Source: Flavilitoribacter nigricans DSM 23189 = NBRC 102662
GTDB lineage: Bacteria; Bacteroidota; Bacteroidia; Chitinophagales; Saprospiraceae
DNA: 64,000 bases
Assembly: GCF_002646595.1 (NCBI RefSeq)
Contig: NZ_PDUD01000017.1
Span: 310,001 to 374,000, forward strand
Reading direction: 5' to 3'
Made by a program: the position numbers and the translations under genes. Shown here in pieces: positions 42,501 through 50,719 of this stretch (its first letter is position 1; every line of letters begins with the position of its first letter). The notes under the pieces were generated by a model, which worked only from the letters and a program-made list of their open reading frames with translations, was not told the DNA's origin and did no database searches.

Positions 42501-43490
42501 ATGAAAATTTATCCGGTAACGGCCATCCTTTTGATCATTCTCCTGGGAGCTTGCGCTACTCCTCAGGATACAACGGAATTGAACGAACAGGTGGATTATT
42601 ACAAGGATCAGGCGCTTCAGGCTGATTCAATACGCACAGAATATCGCAACCTGGAAGAAGAAAAGAGACTGGTGGAAGTGGAGCTGAACCAAATGATGAA
42701 CGAATTGGAAAGACTGCGGGCTACCAATATTAGTCTGAACCGCAGTTATCAGGAGGTATTGTCGAAATTCAACGAGCAGATCAACCAGAATCAGGAAGTG
42801 GTAGCGACAACCTCCTACGAAAATCTCACGCTCCAGCAACAACTCGCCCAGAAACAGACCATGCTGGACGAACGGGAGCGAAAACTGGCTCAGACCGAAT
42901 ACGAACTGCGCGATAAGCAGCGTACGCTGAGCATGATGGAATACAACTACACGGAAGCCAAGGGCGTACTCGGACAAAAAGATGCCCGGATCGAGGAACT
43001 GGAATCGGCGCTGGCCGCCCAGAAGCTGCGTCTCGACAATCTCAAACAGAGTATTGACCAGGCACTGACCGGATTTTCCAGTGACGAACTGACGGTGACG
43101 CAGAAAAACGGTAAACTCTACCTCTCCATGAGCCAGAATCTGCTGTTCACCAGCGGCAGTGAAGATATCGACTGGCGGGGTAAACAGGCCCTGATGCAGG
43201 TAGCCGAAGCGCTGAAAAACAATACGGATTTTCAGGTGATGGTAGAAGGACATACCGATACCGACGGAACGGCGTCCCGCAACTGGGACCTGAGCGTTCT
43301 GCGCGCCACTTCCATCGTGAAAGAATTGACCAAATACGGTGTGGAACCGGAAAGGATCACCGCCGCCGGTCGTGGTTTCTACGCTCCGGTAGCCCCCAAC
43401 AATACGCAACAAGGCAAGGCACTTAATCGCAGAAGTGAGATCGTATTAACTCCAAAACTGGATGATCTCTACCAAATTATTCAAAATTAA
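42501..43490 (+). CDS. OmpA-family lipoprotein with long coiled coil
   Basis: 329 residues. The lipobox LLGACATP places Cys18. Residues ~25-190 form a long coiled coil rich in Glu, Gln and Leu (LNEQVDYYKDQALQADSIRT to IEELESALAAQKLRLDNLKQ), reminiscent of a spacer. The C-terminal OmpA domain has LYLSMSQNLLFTSGSEDIDW, the peptidoglycan motif VMVEGHTDTDGTASRNWDLS, RATSIVKELTKYGVEPERIT and LNRRSEIVL. It probably anchors the outer membrane to peptidoglycan across a long gap. A DUF6438 gene follows after 28 bases and an RDD gene after that, so the three could form one transcript. Confidence 0.9.
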   Translation: MKIYPVTAILLIILLGACATPQDTTELNEQVDYYKDQALQADSIRTEYRNLEEEKRLVEVELNQMMNELERLRATNISLNRSYQEVLSKFNEQINQNQEVVATTSYENLTLQQQLAQKQTMLDERERKLAQTEYELRDKQRTLSMMEYNYTEAKGVLGQKDARIEELESALAAQKLRLDNLKQSIDQALTGFSSDELTVTQKNGKLYLSMSQNLLFTSGSEDIDWRGKQALMQVAEALKNNTDFQVMVEGHTDTDGTASRNWDLSVLRATSIVKELTKYGVEPERITAAGRGFYAPVAPNNTQQGKALNRRSEIVLTPKLDDLYQIIQN

Positions 43491-43518
43491 TCAAATACCG
43501 AAGCGTACCCGGTACAAC

Positions 43519-44277
43519 ATGAGAGCACTGCACACCATTACCAAAACCGCCGGCCTGAGCGGAATGATCTTCTTTTTCACTTTCGGGATGTTTTCCTGTA
43601 AGGCCATCCTGAAGGATACGGACCTGAACGACCTCGAAAAGGTAGTATCGATGAATATGGGCCCCTGCTACGGCAATTGTCCGGTCTATACCATCACCGT
43701 ATACGACAACGGGATCGTTGCTTACGAAGGCGAACGTTTTACGGAACGCAGAGGTGTCCACATCCGGGATATCGGTCGTTCCGACCTGAAAGCCCTGAAA
43801 CAGGAACTCGTAGCGGCCAACCTCTTTAAATTTCCCAATGCCTTCAAATCCCAGATCCCGGACCTGCCGACTGTAACGATCGAATACTTTGAAGACGGCC
43901 GTTCGAAGGTGATCCGAGGTAAGGACGGACGCCCGCCTCAGGTCCTGAAGATCCAGGAACTACTCGAACAGATAGCCAACGAAGGAGAGTGGAAACAACA
44001 GCAGGCCCCGGCTACCGGAGTACCCGAAGATTTTATCGCCCACGAACTGATCGTGCAACTGGACCGCGAAGTGGTACCCGAGCAGTGGTCCCGGCAATAC
44101 GCCCAGCAGGATCTCCGGGTGGTCAAAAGGCTTTCGCCGAATAACTCCTACTGGCTCGTCCGCTACAATACGGATGCCATGCACCCCAATGATATGCTGC
44201 GGCAAATGCGCCAGGATCCGGATGTGATCAAGGTTGAATTCAATAAATCGGTGCAGGGGAGGCAACGGGACCGGTAA
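43519..44277 (+). CDS. DUF6438 protein with C-terminal subtilase-prodomain-like segment
   Basis: 252 residues from ATG at 43519; the frame from 43462 overlaps the OmpA gene and is rejected. A leader (hydrophobic ~15-30, Cys at GMFSCKA) suggests a lipoprotein. Residues ~45-150 match DUF6438: VSMNMGPCYGNCPVYTITVY, NGIVAYEGERFTERRGVH, DGRSKVIRGKDGRPPQVLK. Residues ~175-245 look like the fervidolysin/I9-type subtilase prodomain: HELIVQLDREVVPEQWSRQY, LRVVKRLSPNNSYWLVRYNT, LRQMRQDPDVIKVEFN. Prodomains of this kind fold and inhibit S8 proteases; here there is no protease domain attached. That second assignment is a pattern reading, less sure than the first. Confidence 0.75.
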   Translation: MRALHTITKTAGLSGMIFFFTFGMFSCKAILKDTDLNDLEKVVSMNMGPCYGNCPVYTITVYDNGIVAYEGERFTERRGVHIRDIGRSDLKALKQELVAANLFKFPNAFKSQIPDLPTVTIEYFEDGRSKVIRGKDGRPPQVLKIQELLEQIANEGEWKQQQAPATGVPEDFIAHELIVQLDREVVPEQWSRQYAQQDLRVVKRLSPNNSYWLVRYNTDAMHPNDMLRQMRQDPDVIKVEFNKSVQGRQRDR

Positions 44278-44349
44278 ACCCGGTTTCCTAAATGGAACGG
44301 GAAGGTGCCCGGAAGAACGACGACCCCACAACAGCTCAATAACTCATTC

Positions 44350-44916
44350 ATGCAGGACGATATTCTCGACAATGATCCCGGCGAAAGACCGGCCAATCTC
44401 GAATCGGTACGTTTTGCCGGCCTGTGGATCAGGGTCGGTGCTTCCCTGATCGATTCGCTGGTATTGATCCCACTCATGGGATTGAATTATTACAATATCA
44501 TTGAGATCAAAAGTCTCCCGCTGGCGCTGCTACTGGCCCTGCTCAGCGCGGCTTACAAGCCGTTCATGGAGTATTACTACAGCGCCACCGTCGGGAAAAT
44601 GGCCGTGAAGATCAAAGTAGTCGATTATCAGCTCCAACCTATTTCGCTGGATCAGTCCCTGATCCGTTATCTTCCCTGGGCGTTGAGTGTGGTGATCAAT
44701 TTGCTGGCCACCATGTACATCTTTCAGCTGGAAGGATTCGAAGAAGTCCGTGATTTCATGAGTTACGGCGATCTGGCCAATACCACACCTTATCAGAAGT
44801 GGATCCAGTTTTCCATCTGGATCGCGCCCATTTCCGCCTTCGGGATGTTATTCAATCCCTTCAGTCAGGCTGTCCACGATCAACTGGCCAAAACCTATTG
44901 TATTTACGGAACCTGA
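44350..44916 (+). CDS. RDD-family integral membrane protein
   Basis: 188 residues from ATG at 44350; a GTG at 44305 is less likely. The RDD pattern is visible: FAGLWIRVGASLIDSLVLIP with the Arg and Asp of the first helix, AAYKPFMEYYYSATVGKMAV.KIKVVD between helices, then LIRYLPWALSVVINLLATMY and a last hydrophobic helix near ISAFGMLF, ending NPFSQAVHDQLAKTY. RDD proteins are small polytopic membrane proteins; some are linked to ion transport. It is third in a row with the OmpA and DUF6438 genes (72-base gap) and its end overlaps the convergent hydroxylase gene by 13 bases. Confidence 0.85.
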   Translation: MQDDILDNDPGERPANLESVRFAGLWIRVGASLIDSLVLIPLMGLNYYNIIEIKSLPLALLLALLSAAYKPFMEYYYSATVGKMAVKIKVVDYQLQPISLDQSLIRYLPWALSVVINLLATMYIFQLEGFEEVRDFMSYGDLANTTPYQKWIQFSIWIAPISAFGMLFNPFSQAVHDQLAKTYCIYGT

Positions 44917-45734
44917 GTTCTGCCCTGAAGGTCGGGCGCCCGGGAGATCGACGGGGAATGACGCGATTTGATCGCGTCGAAAGTCTGCTCGTAATCAGTT
45001 GCATTGGTCCCCAGCAGCCGATCCCAGAAATTGTAGTACAATCCGAAGTTACAGTTGGATCGCGAATGGTGCATATTGTGATGAGTCGAGGTATTGAACC
45101 ATTTGCCGACAGGATGTCGCACAAACCCTCTGGGAAAAAGCTCATATCCGAGATGCCCCAACAGGTTGAAAAATAAAGACCAGATAGAGAAGGCAAACAA
45201 AGCCAGCGGATGCAGGGGCATGACCAGCACAGCCAGGGGGACAATGCCGATCTCTACCATGGCCTCTAAAGGATGAAACGAAAGGGATGCCCATGGGGTC
45301 GGATTATTCGATATATGGTGCACCTTATGCAACAGCCCAAACAAGCGGGGATGGTGCATCAGGCGGTGCATCCAGTAGAAATACGTGTCGTGAATTACGG
45401 TAAGCAGGAAAAAGGAAAACAGTAAATAAGCCCATCCATAAGTCTCGATCTCCGTATATAGCCGGGTATAGCCGGCCCGGTACAAAAAGTAAATACCGAT
45501 GCCCAGTGCGGCGAACACTCCGGCCGTTGCTAAGGAATGGATGAGCTCATGACGGATCTTTCGCCAGGGGGGAAATCTTTCCTGGATCCGGAACGGCAGC
45601 CAGTTTTTCTTCCAGATGAGATAAAACACCAGAAAACTTATTCCGGCAAACAGGGCATAGCGGGCGAATACCAGCAGGGAACCCAGCGCCCAGGAGGGCA
45701 GCAGACCAAATTTTTCGTAAATCGGGAATAGCAT
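44904..45734 (-). CDS. Fatty acid hydroxylase / sterol desaturase superfamily protein
   Basis: 276 residues. At least four hydrophobic segments surround the histidine-box iron site: HDTYFYWMHRLMHH (H115, H123, H127, H128), HKVHH (136-140) and HHNMHH (218-223). These diiron membrane enzymes hydroxylate or desaturate lipid chains, carotenoids or sterols. In Bacteroidota, close relatives are mostly uncharacterised; carotenoid hydroxylation or sphingolipid-like lipid hydroxylation are possibilities. The C-terminal ~25 residues (KSRHSPSISRAPDLQGRTQV) lie beyond the family core. It overlaps the convergent RDD gene by 13 bases. No redox partner gene is next to it. Confidence 0.9.
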   Translation of the reverse strand: MLFPIYEKFGLLPSWALGSLLVFARYALFAGISFLVFYLIWKKNWLPFRIQERFPPWRKIRHELIHSLATAGVFAALGIGIYFLYRAGYTRLYTEIETYGWAYLLFSFFLLTVIHDTYFYWMHRLMHHPRLFGLLHKVHHISNNPTPWASLSFHPLEAMVEIGIVPLAVLVMPLHPLALFAFSIWSLFFNLLGHLGYELFPRGFVRHPVGKWFNTSTHHNMHHSRSNCNFGLYYNFWDRLLGTNATDYEQTFDAIKSRHSPSISRAPDLQGRTQVP

Positions 45735-45885
45735 AGTTTCGGTTTTCGGAACCGGAACGAATCACTCGACCGGCTATGAGGTATACCGGCAAAGTAATGC
45801 CATCCGCAACGGACATTACATTTAATTCAACCACCGGGTCGTAGGTTTCAACTAATGGAACCGAAAAACCAGTAATGATCCCCCA

Positions 45886-47058
45886 TTATTGCTCAAGCAG
45901 ACTTTCCTGAATGATGGTACCGATCTCCGGATTGTTGCTGTAACGGAGCATATCGTACAAACCGGCACCTTCAAAACTCTTCAGGTACGGGCTCGCGCCA
46001 CCGGCGAGCAGGGCTTTCACGGCGTCAACCTTCCCGGCTGCAGTAGCCAGCATGAGGGGCGTATAGCCGTTGATACCCTCCTGGGCATTGGGGAAAGCAC
46101 CGGAAGCGAGCAATTCCTGAATGATTAGCGTATGACCGGCCTGGGCGGCGGCCAGCAAGGGGGTGATCCGGAAAGGAGCGCCGGCCAGATCCGGATCGGC
46201 CTTAATGGACAGCAATCGGTTGACGATATCGCCGTGACCAAAACGGGCGGCCCGCGCCATGGCGGTCTCCCCTACCCCGTTCAGGGCATCCTTGTCCGCG
46301 CCCTGCCGCAGCAGGTACGCCAGGATCTCTTCCCGCCCCATTTCGGCAGCCATGACGAGGGCCGGATTGCCCAGTTCATCCGTTTGATCGGGAGAAAGGC
46401 CGGCTTCGATCAGGTCTTCGACCTTCCCCGCATCATCGTTGCGAATGGCAGTAAACAGAGCAACGGCTTCCGCACCGATCGGATCCCCGGCTCCCTGCTC
46501 GATGAAATACCGGACCAGATCCCGGTGACCGCGGTGCATAGCGATATCGACCGCGCTGCCCTGTTTACTGGCCACCGACCAATCGGCGCCGCGTTCCAGA
46601 TAGAGTTTCACCAGATCCAGATGACCGTAGTAAGTCGCCCAGTTGAGGGGTGTATCGCCCAGGGTATCCTGCATAGTGAGGTCCGCCCCCTGGTCCAGCA
46701 GATAGGTGACCAGTTCCGGATCGTTACGCACGCCGGCTTCCATCAGGGCCGTACTTTGAAAATAGGCGGCCCGCCGGGCATTGACATCCGCGCCGGCCTC
46801 CACCAGCCTTTTTACGATATCGATCCGTCCGGCATTGACGGCGATGATCAGGGCCGGTGTCCCTTCATCGTCGCGACTATCAGGGGCCGCTCCGGCAGTC
46901 AGCAGTGAATCGACCGTTTCGGAACGACGGGCCATGACCGAACCGATCAGTTCACTTTCGGCCGGCGGCGACGGTGGTTCATTCCGGCAGGCAAACAAAA
47001 GGATAAGAAAGCACCAGGATACGGTGCCTGGTAATATGCGAACTCCAGCTATCATCAT
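45886..47058 (-). CDS. Ankyrin-repeat lipoprotein, in tandem with EVE-McrB NTPase
   Basis: 390 residues. The leader ends LLFACRNEPPSPP, a lipobox with Cys at about residue 24, so the protein is probably membrane anchored and exported. The rest is about ten ankyrin repeats with DxxGxTALxxAxxxGxxxIVxxLLxxGADxN-like units (for example DTLGDTPLNWATYYGHLDLV and GYTPLMLATAAGKVDAVKAL). Ankyrin repeats bind proteins; nothing catalytic is seen. The gene starts 28 bases after the EVE-McrB stop on the same strand, so the two are likely cotranscribed. A periplasmic or surface position is odd for a partner of a DNA-targeting NTPase, and coupling may be incidental. Confidence 0.85.
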   Translation of the reverse strand: MMIAGVRILPGTVSWCFLILLFACRNEPPSPPAESELIGSVMARRSETVDSLLTAGAAPDSRDDEGTPALIIAVNAGRIDIVKRLVEAGADVNARRAAYFQSTALMEAGVRNDPELVTYLLDQGADLTMQDTLGDTPLNWATYYGHLDLVKLYLERGADWSVASKQGSAVDIAMHRGHRDLVRYFIEQGAGDPIGAEAVALFTAIRNDDAGKVEDLIEAGLSPDQTDELGNPALVMAAEMGREEILAYLLRQGADKDALNGVGETAMARAARFGHGDIVNRLLSIKADPDLAGAPFRITPLLAAAQAGHTLIIQELLASGAFPNAQEGINGYTPLMLATAAGKVDAVKALLAGGASPYLKSFEGAGLYDMLRYSNNPEIGTIIQESLLEQ

Positions 47059-47086
47059 CTATATTCTGCAACATTATTTCCCGTTC

Positions 47087-48592
47087 CTAATATTCCGGAT
47101 CATAGATCCGGATAAAGTCCCGTTCTTCCAATTCCTGAACGGGCTTTAAACGAAAACGTTGCTTGTGGAGCATTTCTTCTGCGTAAGGGTGGTCAAAATT
47201 CGCAAATTTGGTGGTGGCATTGCGTTCATCCTGAATAAAGGCCCGGCCGAGGATCAGGCCGATCTTGGCCAGATCGTGGTAAAAATACTCCTTAAGCAGG
47301 GGCAGAATATGCAATTCGAATACCCCGCGGAGATCATCCAGATCGCGGATCTGCAGAAAATAGGCATGGCCGATCCGGGCCTGTTCGTCCAGGAGCGCTT
47401 CCATCCGATCGTTGATGGCCTGGAGTAAACGCTCCAGATCGACGCCGGCCACCATGGGCCGTTCGGCCAGTTCGGAGATGAGAGTATGGTCACTAGGAAC
47501 TTCCAGAAAAGAGAATCGGCGCCGCAGGGCGATATCCAGGGATTCGGTGCTGCGGTCGGCAGTATTCATGGTGCCGAGCAGGTACAGATTAGCCGGCACG
47601 CTGAAAGCCTTTTTGGAATACGGCAGGATGGTGCGTAATTGCTCGGCACAACCGTCGCGTTTATTCGGTTCGATCAGACTGATCAGTTCCCCGAAAATGG
47701 CGGGCAGATTCCCCCGGTTGATCTCGTCGATGATGAGTACGAAACGCGGCACGGAATCCCAGTCGCCAGCGTTTTCGGTTACCTTCTCGGCCGCCCGCCG
47801 GCAAAGCTTTTGGAATATTCCCGCTTCTACCCGGTAATTCACCTGGTCATTTTCCACTACCGGTTTGATACCTTCGATAAAATCTTCGTAGGCGAAGGAC
47901 TGGTGGAAGGTCACAAAATCGATACGCCCCGCTTCCTGGTAGCGGTCAAACCGCTTTTTGAGGGCCGTTCGCGGTTCGAGGTCCACTTCTTCCAGCGGTC
48001 GGTTTTCGATGATGGCCACGGCGTGGTTGATGGTGCGAAAGGTCTTTCCGGTGCCGGGCGGGCCGTGCAGGATCAGGTTGAGTGGTGGGTAAAACCCCGG
48101 ATTGATAAAATATTCCGTTTCGGGCTCGTGCAGAATATCCTGCTGGGCGACGAGAGATGCAATGGATTCGAATTGCGCTTCGGTGGCCCGGTAGTTGGTT
48201 CCGGATAGTCCCGCGTAAAAGGAGTCGACTGTGCCCGCCGCCTGGAGCATCTCCGCGGTAACGGGACGGTTCCAGAGGTTGTAATCGATCCGGATGGTAA
48301 CGCGGGCTTCGGTTTCGACCGCTTCCCGGTAATAAGGCATTTCTTCCGGTAAAGGGTCCGTCACCGTGGGATCCGACAGAACGGTTGCCAATGCGTAGCA
48401 GCCCTGCGCTTTCCCCGTCTGCCAGATGATCACCTTATCACCGGACCGGATCCGGTCCGTATGGGCGCGCACGGGAAAACTGAACAGCGCTTCCGCCCGC
48501 AGGGCATCGCGCAAACGCAGTGTTTTGAAATTGGATTGAAACAGCCAGTAGGCCACGGATCGGGCCGCCGAGCTGTTATTTTCTTTTGCCAT
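47087..48592 (-). CDS. McrB-type AAA+ NTPase with N-terminal EVE-like domain
   Basis: 501 residues. Residues ~10-150 resemble an EVE/PUA-like domain (VAYWLFQSNFKTLRLRDALR, GDKVIIWQTGKAQGCYALAT, ARVTIRIDYNLWNRPVTAEM), a fold that reads modified bases. A McrB-type AAA+ domain follows: Walker A HGPPGTGKTFRTINH (177-184), FVTFHQSFAYEDFIEGIKPV, Walker B VLIIDEINRGN (285-294), the McrB signature MNTADRSTESLDIALRRRF (342-360). McrB forms rings that, with the McrC nuclease, cut DNA containing modified cytosine. No mcrC gene is within the window, and the downstream gene encodes an ankyrin lipoprotein. This could be a McrB homologue with an unlinked or different effector. Cytoplasmic. Confidence 0.9.
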   Translation of the reverse strand: MAKENNSSAARSVAYWLFQSNFKTLRLRDALRAEALFSFPVRAHTDRIRSGDKVIIWQTGKAQGCYALATVLSDPTVTDPLPEEMPYYREAVETEARVTIRIDYNLWNRPVTAEMLQAAGTVDSFYAGLSGTNYRATEAQFESIASLVAQQDILHEPETEYFINPGFYPPLNLILHGPPGTGKTFRTINHAVAIIENRPLEEVDLEPRTALKKRFDRYQEAGRIDFVTFHQSFAYEDFIEGIKPVVENDQVNYRVEAGIFQKLCRRAAEKVTENAGDWDSVPRFVLIIDEINRGNLPAIFGELISLIEPNKRDGCAEQLRTILPYSKKAFSVPANLYLLGTMNTADRSTESLDIALRRRFSFLEVPSDHTLISELAERPMVAGVDLERLLQAINDRMEALLDEQARIGHAYFLQIRDLDDLRGVFELHILPLLKEYFYHDLAKIGLILGRAFIQDERNATTKFANFDHPYAEEMLHKQRFRLKPVQELEERDFIRIYDPEY

Positions 48593-48642
48593 TCTTATCG
48601 GGTCTTAACGGCATTAAGATACTTTTTTTCCCAAGTAAGTAA

Positions 48643-48650
48643 TAGCTTTG
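48643..48650 (+). promoter_or_regulatory. -7 element (TAGCTTTG) before the gene at 48667
   Basis: Perfect TAnnTTTG, 16 bases before ATG 48667. The region at the -33 position is a T-run without a clean TTG. It lies in the 74-base divergent gap with the EVE-McrB gene. Confidence 0.45.
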
Positions 48651-48666
48651 CAGCAAAAGCTTAGCT

Positions 48667-49131
48667 ATGCAGGAAGTTTTTCAACCTACCCATCAGGAAG
48701 ATCAGTTTATTCTCTACCTGGCCATTGTACTGGCCATTGTGGGAGGCATCGGTCTGGTGCTCAGTCTACGTAAAAAGGCCACCGGTGAAGCCCATACCCG
48801 CAACATGCTCGTTGCCATGTTGCTGTTCTTTCTGACCACCATCAGTGCGGGAACGGCCCTCTTCAGCTGGCTCAGCATGCGGAAAACCGGCCCCGTGACC
48901 ATCACTGCCGATGCCATTGAGACTCCCTACGGGAAAGTGAACTTCAAGAATATTCGCAATGCGGAGATCATTACCGATTCTCCCGTTCGCCTTATCCCAA
49001 CGAGCAACGGCCGGGGTACGGTCAAACTGCTCCTGATCGAAGAAGATTCGGGGAAGGCCCACGTGATGAGTGAGGAAAATTACGACATTCAGCGTATCTT
49101 CGGGGCCTTGCGGGAAGCGATGAAGGGATGA
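48667..49131 (+). CDS. Small membrane protein, unknown function
   Basis: 154 residues. Two hydrophobic helices (about 15-35 and 47-66) are followed by a ~80-residue soluble domain (TITADAIETPYGKVNFKNIR to DIQRIFGALREAMKG) of alternating beta strands and a final helix, similar in outline to a bacterial PH-like domain. No named family is claimed. It is divergent from the EVE-McrB gene and precedes recF by 125 bases on the same strand. Possible roles with the membrane or repair are not supported by the sequence. Confidence 0.7.
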   Translation: MQEVFQPTHQEDQFILYLAIVLAIVGGIGLVLSLRKKATGEAHTRNMLVAMLLFFLTTISAGTALFSWLSMRKTGPVTITADAIETPYGKVNFKNIRNAEIITDSPVRLIPTSNGRGTVKLLLIEEDSGKAHVMSEENYDIQRIFGALREAMKG

Positions 49132-49256
49132 TCCCGAAGCTCAAATACGGTGGTGATCTTATTTGCCGGTCGGGCTTCGGCAGCACTGAAATACGATAAG
49201 TCCTCCGCTCCGGCAAACATTCGAGTCCCGGTATCAGATACCAAAACAAGGTTATT

Positions 49257-50363
49257 TTGGAGATTACTCAACTTATATTAACCAATTTTAAAAATTACGA
49301 AAAGGAAAGCTTTCAGTTCTCTTCGCAGATCAATTGTCTGGTGGGGCGCAACGGTATGGGCAAGACCAATCTGCTGGATGCGATCTACTACCTCTGCATG
49401 GGCAAAAGTTATTTCGTACCCAACGATCGCTATCTGTCGCTGCACGGTACGGACTTTTTCCGTATCGAAGGACATTTTGATCGGGAAGAGAAACGCGAAA
49501 AGATCGTTGCCAAGGTGATCCCCAAAAAGAAAAAGGAACTGGAACGCAATGGAGTGCCCTACGCCAAACTGTCGGAACACATCGGTTTTTTACCCGTGGT
49601 GATCATCATTCCGGATGATACCCTGCTGGCGACCGAAGGCAGTGAGGCCCGCCGGCGATTTCTGGACAACACCATTTCCCAACTGGACCCGCTGTACCTC
49701 AAACATCTGATCCAGTACCAGAAGGTGCTGCGCCAGCGCAATGCTGCCCTGAAGCAGATGGGCGAAAGCGGTCGCTTCCAGGAATCCCTGCTGGAGGTTT
49801 ACGATCTACAGTTGCAGATGCCCGGACTGTACATCAGTGAAAAGCGGGAGGCTTTTGTGGAGGAATTCAATCCCATACTGGCGCAGGTCTACCGGACGAT
49901 CTCCGGCGGCGCGGAAACGGCCAGTTGCAGCTATCGTTCACCGCTGCAGAAAGAGCCTGACCTGATGGAGCTGCTGCGCAAGCACCGGGATAAGGACCGT
50001 ATTCTCCACCGCACCACTACGGGCCTGCACCGGGACGACCTCGTGTTTAACCTGGACGAGTTTCCGCTGAAGCGCTTTGCCTCCCAGGGACAGTTGAAAT
50101 CCTTCATTCTGTCCCTGAAACTGGCCCAGTACGAACTCATCAAAAAAAATAAAAACCAGCGGCCGCTGCTGTTGCTGGATGATATTTTTGATAAATTGGA
50201 TCACCACCGCGTAGACCATCTGCTGGCATTGTTGCTGGATGGCGATTTCGGTCAGGTATTCATTACGGATACCGATCAGAAACGGGTCAGCCAGATGATC
50301 GAATCCCGAGACAGCAGCTACCGGGAATTTTTAATCACCAAAGGAAAGGCCACTGCTTTATGA
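49257..50363 (+). CDS. recF: DNA replication and repair protein RecF
   Basis: 368 residues from TTG 49257; the family start EITQLILTNFKNYEKESFQF immediately follows it, and no ATG is in frame nearby. RecF is an SMC-like ABC ATPase that works with RecO and RecR to load RecA at single-strand gaps. Motifs: Walker A LVGRNGMGKTNLLDAIYYL, LATEGSEARRRFLDNTISQL, the signature region FASQGQLKSFILSLKLAQYE and Walker B PLLLLDDIFDKLDHHRVDHL followed by VFITDTDQKR. Length is typical. The 3' end overlaps the DUF721 gene by four bases (ATGA), showing translational coupling. Confidence 0.95.
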   Translation: MEITQLILTNFKNYEKESFQFSSQINCLVGRNGMGKTNLLDAIYYLCMGKSYFVPNDRYLSLHGTDFFRIEGHFDREEKREKIVAKVIPKKKKELERNGVPYAKLSEHIGFLPVVIIIPDDTLLATEGSEARRRFLDNTISQLDPLYLKHLIQYQKVLRQRNAALKQMGESGRFQESLLEVYDLQLQMPGLYISEKREAFVEEFNPILAQVYRTISGGAETASCSYRSPLQKEPDLMELLRKHRDKDRILHRTTTGLHRDDLVFNLDEFPLKRFASQGQLKSFILSLKLAQYELIKKNKNQRPLLLLDDIFDKLDHHRVDHLLALLLDGDFGQVFITDTDQKRVSQMIESRDSSYREFLITKGKATAL

Positions 50364-50650
50364 ATAAGCACAATGAGAAAACCCTGAAGGAAGCCCTCCA
50401 CGCAATGGTGGACCAATACCGGCTGAAGGGGAAGTTGAACCAGACGCGTATTCGCAGTCACTGGGAAAATATGATGGGCCCTTCCATTGCCCGCTACACG
50501 CGGGATATCAAGATGGGCCGGAAAAAATTATACATCTATCTGGATTCCGCGCCGCTCAAACAGGAGTTGTCGATGGGAAAAGAGAAGATCCGAAAAATGC
50601 TGAACGAAGCGCTGGGCGAGGAGTACATCGAAGAGGTGGTTATCCTATAA
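50360..50650 (+). CDS. DUF721 / DciA-like protein
   Basis: 96 residues. It matches the DUF721 family: LKEALHAMVDQYRLKGKLNQ, IRSHWENMMGPSIARYTRDI, KKLYIYLDSAPLKQELSMGK and the C-terminal GEEYIEEVVIL. DUF721 includes DciA, which loads the replicative DnaB helicase in many bacteria; the short Bacteroidota members keep the KH-like core without long tails. The overlap with recF (start codon inside the recF stop) fits the known recF-DUF721 pairing in other phyla. A strong bidirectional hairpin follows at once. Confidence 0.88.
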   Translation: MNKHNEKTLKEALHAMVDQYRLKGKLNQTRIRSHWENMMGPSIARYTRDIKMGRKKLYIYLDSAPLKQELSMGKEKIRKMLNEALGEEYIEEVVIL

Positions 50651-50700
50651 TTTGCAAGGGTGGTGCGGCGATCAAATGATCACCGTACCACCCCTGCAAA
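50651..50700. terminator. 23-bp bidirectional terminator between DUF721 and S8 protease genes
   Basis: TTTGCAAGGGTGGTGCGGCG at 50651 pairs through to the CCGTACCACCCCTGCAAA end at 50700 (arms 50651-50673 and 50678-50700), with an AAAT loop and three mismatches or wobbles. It begins directly at the DUF721 stop codon and ends 19 bases before the stop of the convergent S8 gene. Confidence 0.8.
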
Positions 50701-50719
50701 CGTCAAACGCTGGTATTCC

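Noticed and set aside
47087-48592. Complete McrBC restriction system
   Set aside because: McrB-type NTPase is present, but no McrC nuclease gene exists within 15 kb on either side, so a full system is not claimed.
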